Source: Oreohelix idahoensis
Taxonomy: Eukaryota > Mollusca > Gastropoda > Stylommatophora > Oreohelicidae
Length of the DNA stretch: 64,000 nucleotides
Assembly (NCBI GenBank): GCA_024509875.1
Contig: JAMPIV010021226.1
Span: 502,001-566,000 of the forward strand
Direction: 5' to 3'
The notes under the pieces are model-generated. The model saw only the letters and a list, made by a program, of their open reading frames with translations. It did not search any database and was not told where the DNA came from. Below are positions 22,032-33,664 of the stretch, piece by piece; position 1 is the stretch's first letter, and each line of letters opens with the position of its first letter. The position numbers and the translations under genes were made by a program.

Positions 22032-23898
22032 TGATAATAACGTAATTGGATGGTCGATATGGGGATAAATCATTTAATGCTTGTGCATTGAGTGTGGGTC
22101 ATTGGTATTGAGGAATGTTATTATCACCACTGTTGCAAACGTGATTGTTGAATACTGTGTGCACTGTCACTCACCACACAGCTCACGTACGAGTCATGGA
22201 TGTCAATAAAGGTTGTAAACGCCTGGAACAGTTCGATACTGTTTATTACGTTACAACACACAACGAAGTCACGATGACATCAACAAAGACACAATTCATG
22301 ATAACTCAAATGCATCTGGCATACAAATTCTCCACCTGTCTCAAACTCCTCAAAGACTGCACAACACGGCAGTTATATTAATTATGGCCTTACAAATCTC
22401 TACATGTCTCAAACTCCTTAAAGACTGCACAACACGGCAGTTATATTAATTATGGCCTTACAAATCTCTACATGTCTCAAACTCCTCAAAGACTGCACAA
22501 CACGGCAGTTATATTAATTATGGCCTTACAAATCTCTACATGTCTCAAACTCCTCAAAGACTGCACAACACGGCAGTTATATTAATTATGGCCTTACACA
22601 TCTCTACATGTCTCAAACTCCTCAAAGACTGCACAACACGGCAGTTATATTAATTATGGCCTTACAAATCTCTACATGTCTCAAACTCCTCAAAGACTGC
22701 ACAACACGGCAGTTATATTAATTATGGCCTTACAAATCTCTACATGTCTCAAACTCCTTAAAGACTGCACAACACGGCAGTTATATTAATTATGGCCTTA
22801 CAAATCTCTACATGTCTCAAACTCCTCAAAGACTGCACAACACGGCAGTTATATTAATTATGGCCTTACACATCTCTACATGTCTCAAACTCCTCAAAGA
22901 CTGCACAACACGGCAGTTATATTAATTATGGCCTTACAAATCTCTACATGTCTCAAACTCCTCAAAGACTGCACAACACGGCAGTTATATTAATTATGGC
23001 CTTACAAATCTCTACATGTCTCAAACTCCTCAAAGACTGCACAACACGGCAGTTATATTAATTATGGCCTTACAAATCTCTACATGTCTCAAACTCCTCA
23101 AAGACTGCACAACACGGCAGTTATATTAATTATGGCCTTACAAATCTCTACATGTCTCAAACTCCTCAAAGACTGCACAACACGGCAGTTATATTAATTA
23201 TGGCCTTACACATCTCTACATGTCTCAAACTCCTCAAAGACTGCACAACACGGCAGTTATATTAATTATGGCCTTACACATCTCTACATGTCTCAAACTA
23301 CTCAAAGACTGCACAACACGGCAGTTATATTAATTATGGCCTTACACATCTCTACATGTCTCAAACTACTCAAAGACTGCACAACACGGCAGTTATATTA
23401 ATTATGGCCTTACAAATCTCTACATGTCTCAAACTCCTCAAAGACTGCACAACACGGCAGTTATATTAATTATGGCCTTACACATTTCTACATCCCTGAT
23501 CAGGCATTCCCTTAGGAAAACACCGCCATACACTTAGAAAACACAGGGCTTGCGACCACACCGGTCTACGCCCAAAAACACACTATTCTGACAGCACACT
23601 CACAGGGCACACCCTGTGAACTCCTGTCATGAGACTCAGTTGTTTTTTAGAACACCACTCACAATACATGCCGCTTAGCCGCGATAGCTAATCACCCCCG
23701 GCTCAAAACACTACAAGATAAATATATCTCAACACTAGAGATAAACAGCGTTCTTCACGCTTTTCTTGTACTCTGTCTCATGACTCTAGGAGAAGATATT
23801 TTTAACAAATCGATTCCTAATCGGCAAGCAAGTACCATAATTCAAAAATTCAATCTGTCCCACAACATACTAAGATTTTCTTCCCTTTGACCTTAACA
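22032..23898 (-). repeat. 3' LTR with 68-bp tandem array
   Basis: 1867 bp. It is nearly identical to the other LTR outside the array, apart from the outer 35 bp (22032-22066), where several differences cluster. The array at about 22340-23490 has some 17 units of 68 bp. Confidence 0.9.
22340..23490. repeat. 68-bp minisatellite within LTR
   Basis: The unit begins CTCAAACTCCTCAAAGACTG, continues CACAACACGGCAGTTATATT and ends CTCTACATGT. There are only three or four unit variants (TCAA/TTAA, ACAAATC/ACACATC, ACTCC/ACTAC), so the expansion is recent. Confidence 0.95.
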
Positions 23899-26197
23899 TT
23901 TACACCGCCCCTGGGGAAAAAAATGATTCTATCATTTTTTCTAAAACAGTTACATCAACAAAAAATCAAGGGAGAGCAAAACTCTAATACATACCTACAA
24001 AAATTAACTTATGTTAAGGGAAAAGAATATACCTACATAAAATATCAACATTAAATGAAAAAAAATAGAAAATGGAGCATCCAACGTAATCGTCTAAGTA
24101 CATCAGAATTAATCTAATACAAAACCAAGTTACGTATATTGGACCCAAATGAAAACAGGAAACAATCAATATCAAGAGAAAGGACAAGATCAAGCAAAAG
24201 AAGAATGATCTATAATGCAGTAAAGTAAGAAATCAGAATATGAGTGGGGAAAAAAAATACCACGTGTTAACAATTAAGTCAAACAACTCTACACATATAA
24301 AATAAATACCACCATTACATCTGGATACATTATATCACACCATGTAATTAACTTAACAATACAAAGAATAAAAGTATAAGTGTCGAAAGAAGAAGAAGTG
24401 CACAAATAGAAACAAGTGAAGCGAATATGACACATGGGAGCATAAACAAGACATTAACCAATACCGAAAAGATAACAGAAAAGATGGAACGAAATGAAGA
24501 ATAACCGGCAAAGGCAGACAGAAAGCAAAGACACGAATGAAGAGAAAGTCAATAACAATACATACTAATAACAGTCTCAATCAAACAAGGTATTGTAATC
24601 AATAAATACAATCATAACAGAAAAGCATCGAAGAAAGAAAAAAAATGAATGTATATATGTATACAAAACATAGAAGAAAGCTATAACTAAATACAGCATA
24701 ATAAGTAATTTAACTAAGATAAAATTATTCATAACTAACAATAAATTGATCTAGACATCACGCAAACAAAAAATGTTAACGCTATCAAAAAGTTTTGGCT
24801 GACGTATAGTCACGCGATAGATAAAGAATACATCATAATATCAACAAACAACAAAAAAAAACTTATTAGAGAACCAATGTCAATGCACACAATCAACCAT
24901 AACGCACAGTCAAGCGTTGGGACCAGAAAAATTATTAAATGTTTGAAAACAAAAAAATCAATTTTTCCCAAAAAAGTACAATGTAAAAATATTTCGCAAC
25001 GATAAGTTACACCGAATAGCATTTCATATTTAAGTAAATTAGAGCTATAATTAATAAACTAATAAAGAAATTATTTCCAACAAAATTAATTGACATTAAA
25101 AAAAAAAATCTCTATCTCTATGTAAACACCAATCAATACACGTACGTTCTTTTTTTTTTCTCTTTTTTTTTTCTTCTAAAAAATACGTCATAGAAAAATC
25201 ACATGGACAACATACTGTTAACTACATACAAAGTTATAAATATATAAGTACAACATAATTTAAATAGAGTATGTGATATAATTATCTGTCTAGATTCAGG
25301 TATCGTTCTAGAAAAATCAGTGTTTCGGACTACATTATCAAATTCAAATACAAAATTTTCAATAATACAATCAAGTAACGTTTCCAAAATTACATTTAAC
25401 TGTAATGTTTACTGTTTATTATCAGAGTGTACTAATATATTAACCAATTATGGGAACAACACTCGAGAAACAAGTTAACCAGAGACTTCTCTGAAGATGA
25501 CTACCGCACCATATTAACTAATGAGTTTGTGCATTGGCTGGCAATCTCATCATGTAAAAAAAAAAAATTATCTCAAAAAACACATCTGCAAAAATTCCAA
25601 GTTCAACACAGTAGTACAAAAATAAATAATATGGACCAAATATACATAGTCTTATGACTTAAATGTGGAGATATCATAATCCACCGCTTACATCATCAGG
25701 TTAAGAATAAGTCGGTACAAACTGTTATGTTACACATTATTTCAATCATAACACGTACAATATTCATCAAAATACAATAATATAAGAATCACAAGAAAAA
25801 TCTAATAATAAGACATCAGAACATCTTCATAAGAAAACACATGATATTCGAATACAATCGCATAAAATACTATGCTATACAATACAATAATATTTACTGT
25901 TCTAAAAAAACTTAAACAAAAAAAAAAAAACAAAAAAAAAAAAAAAAAAAATCTCCAGCGGACTTGTAAACATGTCATCACGCCAACAAGTAACATATCC
26001 CTTGCGTAGTTAGCACGGCGACAGGTTCCGCTTGAACAGCTACACCTGAGCGCGAAGGCGACCTACTTTCTTGACAGCTACCGTAAACATGGGGAGCGCT
26101 GAGTTTTACCGTAAAGCTGTGAATAAATACAAATGAAAATATCCCTTTTAATCACTTGTGAGATTTAATTAGGGTAAACGGAAATTCAATCACACGA
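23899..26197 (-). other. Non-coding 3' interior of LTR element
   Basis: Strongly A-rich on plus (T-rich in element sense), with A-runs at about 25085, 25555 and 25917-25950. No frame exceeds 75 codons and none resembles pol. It occupies the place where pol would normally be. Confidence 0.7.
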
Positions 26198-28138
26198 TTA
26201 CCCAACTCTGTGGCTGTGAACCTCTGGTTTCTTCACGACACCATCAACTCTTCCATCATCACTGGTACTCAACATGGGATGCTTAGGAACAACCTGACAA
26301 TAACTGGAGGTCGTCCCTGCTGTATTCTGTAATAAACTTTTACACTTAACACAACGAGATGCTATCTCGACATCAAAATTAGAATAAGCAGTACCATTCA
26401 ATAGACCATAATAATTATTATTACCCTGCTTATAAAACATCTTAGGCTTTCGTTGAGGAAAGTCACTCTGGCGATGTGAAGTGAAATTTGGGGCTTTATT
26501 CTGTTTATAGAAAACATTGCCATTTCCTCTATTGTGATCATTGTTATTTTGATGAATCAAGTTAGCATTGTTTTTATTACTCTTTTTCCTTTGACATATA
26601 TATCTATCAAATGGGCTTTGTTTTCTTCCAGAAAAATTACTGTAAGACTCTTTAGTTTTTCCAAAATTCTTACATTCAAAATTGTTTGATCTGTTAAATT
26701 GCCTCTTATATCTTTGAGGACAAAAATTATTATTTGCTGAATTCCCTTTGTACTTTTCGACCTCAGGGTTATTTCTCTTATGAAGACTGTTTTTATTTTT
26801 CTCTGTTGGAATATGCTTACTAATTGCGTCAAACTGACTGAGCTGAGTTTGACAAGTAGTAGGACTGACAGTATCTTTATTGCTCTGCACATTATGGTCC
26901 TCCTTTTTAGGACGGGTGTTAATAGTTTTATTTTCTGCTGTCAACCTATGAAAATTTCCATCAGCAGATAAATGTTTGCTCTTAAGAGTTTTGACCCGAA
27001 TTTTATGACCTTTCTTTTCATGATCAACTGTTTCTGTAGACTTATCTTGGTTATTCTGACGCCAAGAATCAGCATTAACAGCAATGTTGTCATAAATTCG
27101 TGTGAAATTATATTTCCCACGAAAGGATCGTTGTCCATTTTGTCTGACCTGTCTGTCAGCAAAAAGTGTATGTGGCTGACTTTTTGCAGTAGTGGCTTGT
27201 TGAAAAACAATTTTCTGTCTATCGCTGTCAACATGCACAGTAGAACACCTGTTCTTGTCTAAGAAAAAATCAAGAAGACCATCTACTCTCCTTCTAAGAT
27301 TTGTTATTTCAACCTGTTTATGTGAAATTTCATCACTAAGCTTCTTATTCAAATTCTGAATTCTAGCCATCTTCTCTTTCTCAGCCTTTAACTCTTTTAA
27401 TCTCTTTTCCTCATTGACTTCTTTATTTGTTCTCCTCTGTGTCAACTCTATCTGTAGTGCCTTGGTTTCACTATCCTGGCTATTTATAAGCTCAATAACC
27501 CTTTCTGGTAATACCGCATTCTTTTCTTTAAGTTGGCGACCGAGGACAATGTTATAGTTTAATAGACCAACAAGTGTTTTATTATAGGACTTTTCAAGTT
27601 GCCTCTTATCTTCCAACTGAGTTTTCAACTCTTTGATTTCGCTTACTGCAGACTTCAAACTTGCGTGCACCCCAGCAAGTTCCGAGTTTGATTTATCCAA
27701 ATCATCTGTGAGCTTAGCCAATTTTTTCTGAAGTTTACTCTCTTCAGCAATATTCTTTGAACACTTTTTTCTTTCCTGTCTGTTGACTCTTACTTCCTCA
27801 TCTTCTAACTTTTTTTCCTGATTGTCAGAGATGCCGTAGAAAATTAACGTGTGTATATTTCTTACTATATGATCATGTTTAACATTCATATAGTGGTATG
27901 CAAATGAACGAAAGTAAGTTAATAACCATGCCAAATCCTCTGCCATTCTTAAATGAGGATGAGACTGAAAATTGTCCCTAGCAAAATATCTTAGGGCTCT
28001 TGACGCATTAATCAAAAATTCGTCCATTACCTCTGCTTCGAGTGCTGGGCCTCGTAATCCATCATCATCTCTACCTTTCTCAAATAAGTAATTCAACACA
28101 GGCCTCATATCCTCAGGATCTATATCATCCTCATCCAT
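26198..28138 (-). CDS. Gag-like coiled-coil protein, 646 aa, no known homologue
   Basis: This is the single intact frame of the LTR element; I do not recognise the family. Residues 1-105 are acidic then helical and aromatic-rich (LAWLLTYFRSFAYHYMNV at 69-86), possibly a capsid-like fold. Residues about 107-290 are a predicted coiled coil (long E/K/L heptads). Residues 300-570 are basic and N/Q/S-rich with many KNN and QRK stretches, as expected for a nucleic-acid-binding tail. Near the C-terminus CVKCK and a later C could form part of a zinc site, but no canonical CX2CX4HX4C knuckle is present. The ATG at 28138 follows a 0.95-kb leader. An open frame of this length in otherwise decayed DNA suggests recent selection or recent insertion. 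The role as Gag is inferred from position and composition. Confidence 0.75.
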   Translation of the reverse strand: MDEDDIDPEDMRPVLNYLFEKGRDDDGLRGPALEAEVMDEFLINASRALRYFARDNFQSHPHLRMAEDLAWLLTYFRSFAYHYMNVKHDHIVRNIHTLIFYGISDNQEKKLEDEEVRVNRQERKKCSKNIAEESKLQKKLAKLTDDLDKSNSELAGVHASLKSAVSEIKELKTQLEDKRQLEKSYNKTLVGLLNYNIVLGRQLKEKNAVLPERVIELINSQDSETKALQIELTQRRTNKEVNEEKRLKELKAEKEKMARIQNLNKKLSDEISHKQVEITNLRRRVDGLLDFFLDKNRCSTVHVDSDRQKIVFQQATTAKSQPHTLFADRQVRQNGQRSFRGKYNFTRIYDNIAVNADSWRQNNQDKSTETVDHEKKGHKIRVKTLKSKHLSADGNFHRLTAENKTINTRPKKEDHNVQSNKDTVSPTTCQTQLSQFDAISKHIPTEKNKNSLHKRNNPEVEKYKGNSANNNFCPQRYKRQFNRSNNFECKNFGKTKESYSNFSGRKQSPFDRYICQRKKSNKNNANLIHQNNNDHNRGNGNVFYKQNKAPNFTSHRQSDFPQRKPKMFYKQGNNNYYGLLNGTAYSNFDVEIASRCVKCKSLLQNTAGTTSSYCQVVPKHPMLSTSDDGRVDGVVKKPEVHSHRVG

Positions 28139-29083
28139 AGTGACTTACTTACTCAGTCCACTATATATGTAATCACTTATATTTATAACCAGTTACTGTC
28201 TCCAAAAGTTGGACAATTACCTTTCCAGCTCACAAAGCTAACTATTTGTCAAGAAATGAGATTATTTCTCAATTCTGTATCACCAATTCCTTTGTCTTAT
28301 TGTACCTTTTTTCAAGTCATATCATTATCAGGAAAGTCTATATGTCGTAAAGCCATAAATTACTCATGCATCAAATCCTATAATCTATCGATATAGATAT
28401 CGACAATAACAACAACATATATCAATAGAATAGGTAATGTGAAATTCAGGAAGACTCGACGGCATACATGAAGCAACACAATTCACACAATATAAACCAC
28501 TTATCTTCTGAAAATGACCCTGATCCTTTCCGCCAAGACACTGGATATCACAAAGATTTCAGATAAAACACTCCACTGCGGGAAGGCACAGGAACTTCTT
28601 TTCCCTCCAGGTACTCGCTTCAATATGATGTGTGCTCAACAATGCACAACATGACAGGAACCGATATACAGCATACACCGCAAGTCTTGACTCCTCTGTA
28701 GTCGTAGATGTACACGGCACACCGTGTATCATGACATCTTGAACTTGAGATCGTGATAACTGGCACAGGTAAGCCGATTATCGCAGGAATCAGTCACAAC
28801 TCGTACAAATGTTGGTAGAAATAGTGTTACAGTGTACTTGAACTTTCGTGACCACTGCAGACGTTGTTTTGGTCTACAGGCATGAAATACTAGCACGGAT
28901 GAGGCGTGCGTGCTTTCTTAACTGCGCCACTCAGGCAAAACGCTAACCAGGTCAAGATTTCTGAAGCACATGATATTTAGGCCACGCCTACACAAGGCTA
29001 TTTTATGAATTCGTTGAGTTCTCGTAGTAATAATTTTCAACGCGAATGTTCCGTGGATGTTACGACCCGTTGGTTTGGTCCAC
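28139..29083 (-). other. 5' leader of the Gag-only element
   Basis: Between the primer-site-like sequence and the ORF start. No frame of note; the likely location of packaging signals (inference). Confidence 0.5.
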
Positions 29084-30887
29084 TGATAATAAGTAACTTG
29101 GTTGGTCGTTATTGTTGATAAATCATTTAATGCTTGTGCATTGAGTGTGGGTCATTGGTATTGAGGAATGTTATTATCACCACTGTTGCAAACGTGATTG
29201 TTGAATACTGTGTGCACTGTCACTCACCACACAGCTCACGTACGAGTCATGGATGTCAATAAAGGTTGTAAACGCCTGGAACAGTTCGATACTGTTTATT
29301 ACGTTACAACACACAACGAAGTCACGATGACATCAACAAAGACACAATTCATGATAACTCAAATGCATCTGGCATACAAATTCTCCACCTGTCTCAAACT
29401 CCTCAAAGACTGCACAACACGGCAGTTATATTAATTATGGCCTTACAAATCTCTACATGTCTCAAACTCCTTAACACATTAACTACCGCAAGCCGCTGTC
29501 AGCGGCTCACAAAATAATCACATTTGGACCGCAAGCCGCTCAGGGCGTCAATCTAATTTTAGTAATAAAACGAATGAAAAATGTACTGAAAAACTTTCTG
29601 ATCTGGTTTGAGATTTTAAGTTGCCACCGGAAAACAAATTCCCAAAGCATGGTTGTTGTAGAACACTGGAAAATTGATATTATGTTCATATTTTTCAGCG
29701 TTTTGGGTTAGTTACCAAATCGTGTAAAACTGTTTACCGTGGCAACTAGTGATAGGACCACAAAAAATGCGTGTACATCTCGTCTAATGGCTGAATAGGA
29801 TAGAAACGTGTTTCAACAATTGACTGATTGATCTAGCGACGAGGACAAGAGTGAAAACGGTGTGCACATTGATTGAAATTGTGATTTTGATAGAGATGGG
29901 GCGCAAGCAGTCATAATTGTGAAAATATTGCAAGTCCTCGGCCATCGGAGGGCCGTTAAATAGCAACAACCTCTATTAGAGTTACAACCGGTGTTTATTG
30001 TAATAGTGCATTCGTTTATCTTTAAAATGACGTGTAATTCATAAAAATCTGTAAACAGTTACGAAAACTACAGCTTACTTTGTGCAAACACCTACAGGAT
30101 GAAAAAGGGAAAAAATTTAATTCGGCCACAGTGTGTTTTTCAATTCGGTAGTTAATGTGTTAAAGACTGCACAACACGGCAGTTATATTAATTATGGCCT
30201 TACAAATCTCTACATGTCTCAAACTCCTCAAAGACTGCACAACACGGCAGTTATATTAATTATGGCCTTACAAATCTCTACATGTCTCAAACTCCTCAAA
30301 GACTGCACAACACGGCAGTTATATTAATTATGGCCTTACACATCTCTACATGTCTCAAACTCCTCAAAGACTGCACAACACGGCAGTTATATTAATTATG
30401 GCCTTACAAATCTCTACATGTCTCAAACTCCTCAAAGACAACACGGCAGTTATATTAATTATGGCCTTACACATTTCTACATCCCTGATCAGGCATTCCC
30501 TTAGGAAAACACCGCCATACACTTAGAAAACACAGGGCTTGCGACCACACCGGTCTACGCCCAAAAACACACTATTCTGACAGCACACTCACAGGGCACA
30601 CCCTGTGAACTCCTGTCATGAGACTCAGTTGTTTTTTAGAACACCACTCACAATACATGCCGCTTAGCCGCGATAGCTAATCACCCCCGGCTCAAAACAC
30701 TACAAGATAAATATATCTCAACACTAGAGATAAACAGCGTTCTTCACGCTTTTCTTGTACTCTGTCTCATGACTCTAGGAGAAGATATTTTTAACAAATC
30801 GATCCCTAATCGGCAAGCAAGTACCATAATTCAAAAATTCAATCTGTCCCACAACATACTAAGATTTTCTTCCCTTTGACCTTAACA
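29084..30887 (-). repeat. 5' LTR carrying a MITE
   Basis: 1804 bp including a 685-bp MITE (29475-30159). It holds only about six 68-bp units versus some 17 in its partner. The last unit is shortened (CTCAAAGACAACACGG). Confidence 0.9.
29475..30159. mobile_element. TTAA-flanked MITE (piggyBac-like)
   Basis: Perfect 14-bp terminal inverted repeats CACATTAACTACCG / CGGTAGTTAATGTG are flanked by TTAA on both sides (29471-29474, 30160-30163). The empty site survives in neighbouring 68-bp units as CTCCTTAAAGAC, so TTAA was the target. There is no transposase frame. TTAA targeting is characteristic of the piggyBac superfamily; the terminal bases are not the textbook CCY, so the assignment is provisional. 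Confidence 0.82.
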
Positions 30888-30955
30888 GCTTGTCGTGGTA
30901 GCTGATCTTCTCCAATTATGCAGACATGGCCAAACCATCTTAGTTGGGACTGTCC
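30888..30955 (-). mobile_element. RTE-B LINE, part right of LTR element
   Basis: GTAGCTGATCTTCTCC, GCAGACATGGCCAAACCAT and TAGTTGGGACTGT match 11190-11270 of the other RTE-B copy. Homology fades after about 30955 (5' truncation). Confidence 0.8.
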
Positions 30956-32044
30956 GAAGCAAAGTGTGGCGGGGTTGTGGTACTTATGTAGAACTTTATT
31001 TATAGAAACTTTCTTTTCCCTTTTATTTAGTCCATGTCTAAGTGTGATCCAGTACTGGCTTATAGCTCGCCAGAGATATTTATTTCTTAGACATTGTTTA
31101 AGTGATGAGGTTCGTTCGTTCCTTTTATAGATATTGTGCGTGGAGAGTATTAGTGGTTGAGAGATGTGAACTTTGACAGTACATCTATGTTATCCAACTG
31201 ACAATCAATTTTCAACAGCCTGGTCCTTTACAAATGAATTTTATTTAACAGCAAAAACTGGTCAAATATTGTCAAACAATGTTCAACAATTATGCATTCT
31301 GTACATCAAACAAATCTTTAGTTATTTTTCCTTTCATGAAGAATATATTTTCCTTCTTTCACCTCAATCGAAGAGGCTTCATAATATTCTTTCCCCACAT
31401 CAAATTTTACCAATTCCTGGATAATTATAATTTCATATTTGCTTTCTTTCTCATTAGTTTTCTCCATTTTGTCTATTCTCGGTTTCAAATCCTCTTCTCT
31501 CGTTTTATCATACGTATCCTCCATTTTGTTTCTCTTCTATTAGTGTTATGTCTTCATTTCACGAAAATACGCTGAAATATAAAATGATAGGACGATGGTA
31601 CTACTTACTTGAATAGGTATCAAAATAACCTTTTCATGTGCACAAATACACATGCATGAATGTTTCTTACAATCGTTGAATACCTCAACTTGAGAGCAGG
31701 ACGGTCACTGACGCGTCCTCATACTCTGCTCAATTCTCGAAGACTGCCGGTTTCATAATTTCCTGCCGACAATTTTTTTCGTGGTGCCTTGAGCTGGCTA
31801 CGTTTCCATTGGTTGGAAGCTTATTCTATTTGATAAATTATTGGTCAAACATTACGTTCTCATAGCGTGATGTAGCTGTCCCTACTTACGTCACTACATT
31901 TCCATGCCAACTGCCGCCGATTTGTCACTGGATTCTTACTTAAAGTTGACACAGTAGCTTCACCTTGCTCTACCCTGCTCTTAGCTGTCTAGGGTATTTT
32001 TATATTTGTTAAAAATCGTGCTTGCTTTTTCTATAATAACTAAT
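30956..32044. other. Unassigned AT-rich DNA
   Basis: Short frames only (largest 98 codons, low complexity). No RNA gene or repeat partner identified. Confidence 0.4.
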
Positions 32045-32175
32045 GATAGTTTTTTATTCTCATTATAACCAGCCTCCAGCATGAATAAATGCTGATGGTG
32101 GCAGGTCATACGGCCACAAAAGCTACTAGGTTTAAAACCGTGTAGCATCACAGTCCAGTTTACCCAGCTGTAAAT
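32045..32175 (+). mobile_element. SINE family S1 fragment
   Basis: A weak B box (AGGTTTAAAACC near 32128), then AGCATCACAGTCCAGTTTAC and CCAGCTGTAAAT match the plus-sense core of this family. Confidence 0.6.
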
Positions 32176-32985
32176 TTCGAAGAAAGTAGAGGAGCTAATG
32201 ATTAAATTTCGGTAAAATGTATTGACAAATAAAGATTTAGTGTAAGACATTTTAATAAGATGCTTGTAGACGTGATGAAAAGAAAGTGGAATGAGATGGT
32301 AATCATGTTGATAATTTGTAAAAATCGAGAAGTTGATGATGTCGTGAAGTGGTCTGTTTCACAACACTGCATTCTAAGTAACTCTAACCAAACCGCGCAC
32401 CATACGTTGTGATAACTGCTTGATACACGGACCATTCAGAACGTACCTTCATGCCGTGTTTACTAAAGCATTAGACAGTCAAAATGGCCAGTCCTAATAT
32501 GTGCAAACGAGTGGAGGATGACATTTAATTAAAAACCTAGGAAAGAAGTACCACCTGGAAGAGGTCACCAATGCAATATTGGGAATATTGCTTTACACGT
32601 CTCTGCAGAGACTTTTACGACAAGTAGTATATTAAGAGAGAAATCTCTGGTTGAGTGCATCGAAGCCTCAGGTTAGTCCACAATTTTGCTGTTTAGAGTA
32701 CGCATAGAATAAAATGCACTTAGGAAAGTAAAATACTATTAGCTAGGAAGATGTACAATAATGCAGGGTGTGTTTTAAGCTTTAGATGAAGGAAATCGCT
32801 CCAGGAATAACGTAGATATATAAAATCTTAGTTTTCCTGATTTGTACACATAGGCAGATTTTACACACTATTTCTGAACGCAAATACTAGTTGAGCAGGA
32901 AACCCTCTCTGGCGTCCGACCTTGGACTTTATATAGAGCGTGTGTTCTAAACAGAAGTAGGCCAGTCATACGTTGAAAAAAAATG
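32176..32985. other. Unassigned DNA
   Basis: A 25-bp piece near 32640 (AATCTCTGGTTGAGTGCATC) resembles 1705-1725 of repeat R2. Otherwise nothing is supported. Confidence 0.4.
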
Positions 32986-33199
32986 AGGACAGTGTGATTC
33001 GCTTGCATAGCTAGGCGGTGTTGTCGCACGGAAGGTCCAGGGTTCAAATCCTGGGTAAGCCACTCATGTCTGTTGTTTTTCTGTTGTCTAGTGTTCTACT
33101 TCTTTATTTCCTACGAGTGCCTTATAACATACCTTTATATTTGTTTCATATTAATTTACTGTTTACAGGCCTCGTGGTTTCCCTTCCTTATGTGTTATA
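32986..33199 (+). repeat. tRNA-like module, copy 1
   Basis: GCTTGCATAGCTAGGCGG starts a tRNA-like block with B-box GGTTCAAATCC (33041-33051) and CTGGGTAAGCCA, followed by about 140 bp of unique body. TAGCTAGGCGG could serve as an A box. It is repeated nearly exactly 465 bp downstream. It looks like a SINE head; the cloverleaf is not convincing enough to call a tRNA gene. Confidence 0.65.
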
Positions 33200-33450
33200 A
33201 ATGTTTATACTATACCAAACCTACCCTCAGTCCTGTTCTTACTGTTCTAAGTCTACTATCATACTGGACACAGTATTAAGGTCTTTGTCTTGTTGGACTG
33301 ACCAATACTGATATATAGGGGAACAACAGAAGTGATTGCGTCATTTATAGGCTGAACTGCCCATGGTAAACTTCCGGTGTTATGTATAGAGGTTCGCACT
33401 AATGACCTGTCATTGAAACATCCTTTTTTGGGGATGCGTAGATGGCAGGG

Positions 33451-33664
33451 AGGACAGTGTGATTCGCTTGCATAGCTAGGCGGTGTTGTCGCACGGAAGG
33501 TCCAGGGTTCAAATCCTGGGTAAGCCACTCATGTCTGTTGTTTTTCTGTTGTCTAGTGTTCTACTTCTATATTTCCTACGAGTGCCTTATAACATACCTT
33601 TATATTTGTTTCATATTAATTTACTGTTTACAGGCCTCGTGGTTTCCCTTCCTTATGTGTTGAA
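33451..33664 (+). repeat. tRNA-like module, copy 2
   Basis: About 210 bp nearly identical to 32986-33199 (B-box 33506-33516), sharing the same left edge GAGGACAGTGTGATTCGCTT and right edge CCTTCCTTATGTGTT. The 250-bp spacer between copies occurs once, so this is a local duplication or two insertions of one young family. Confidence 0.7.

Larger units (their letters stand above)
22032..30887 (-). mobile_element. Non-autonomous LTR retrotransposon with one Gag-like ORF
   Basis: An 8.86-kb element with LTRs at 22032-23898 and 29084-30887, TG...CA ends and a GCTTG target duplication. The minus strand is the likely sense: a primer-site-like TGGACCAAACCAACGGG starts one base inside the right LTR (29082 leftwards), a G-rich GGGGCGGTGTAAA borders the left LTR, and the only long frame is minus. 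The 5.2-kb interior has a 0.95-kb leader, one 646-codon ORF and 2.3 kb of T-rich sequence without any frame above about 75 codons. No protease, RT, RNase H or integrase is present, so it must use another element's enzymes. Comparable plant elements are called TR-GAG or LARD. Confidence 0.88.

Noticed and set aside
22145..22381. 78-codon plus frame, identical at 29198-29434
   Set aside because: Identity is explained by the LTR duplication; the frame is antisense to the element and ends inside the 68-bp array.
31279..31575. 98-codon plus frame
   Set aside because: Low-complexity F/L/I-rich translation of AT-rich DNA without family resemblance.
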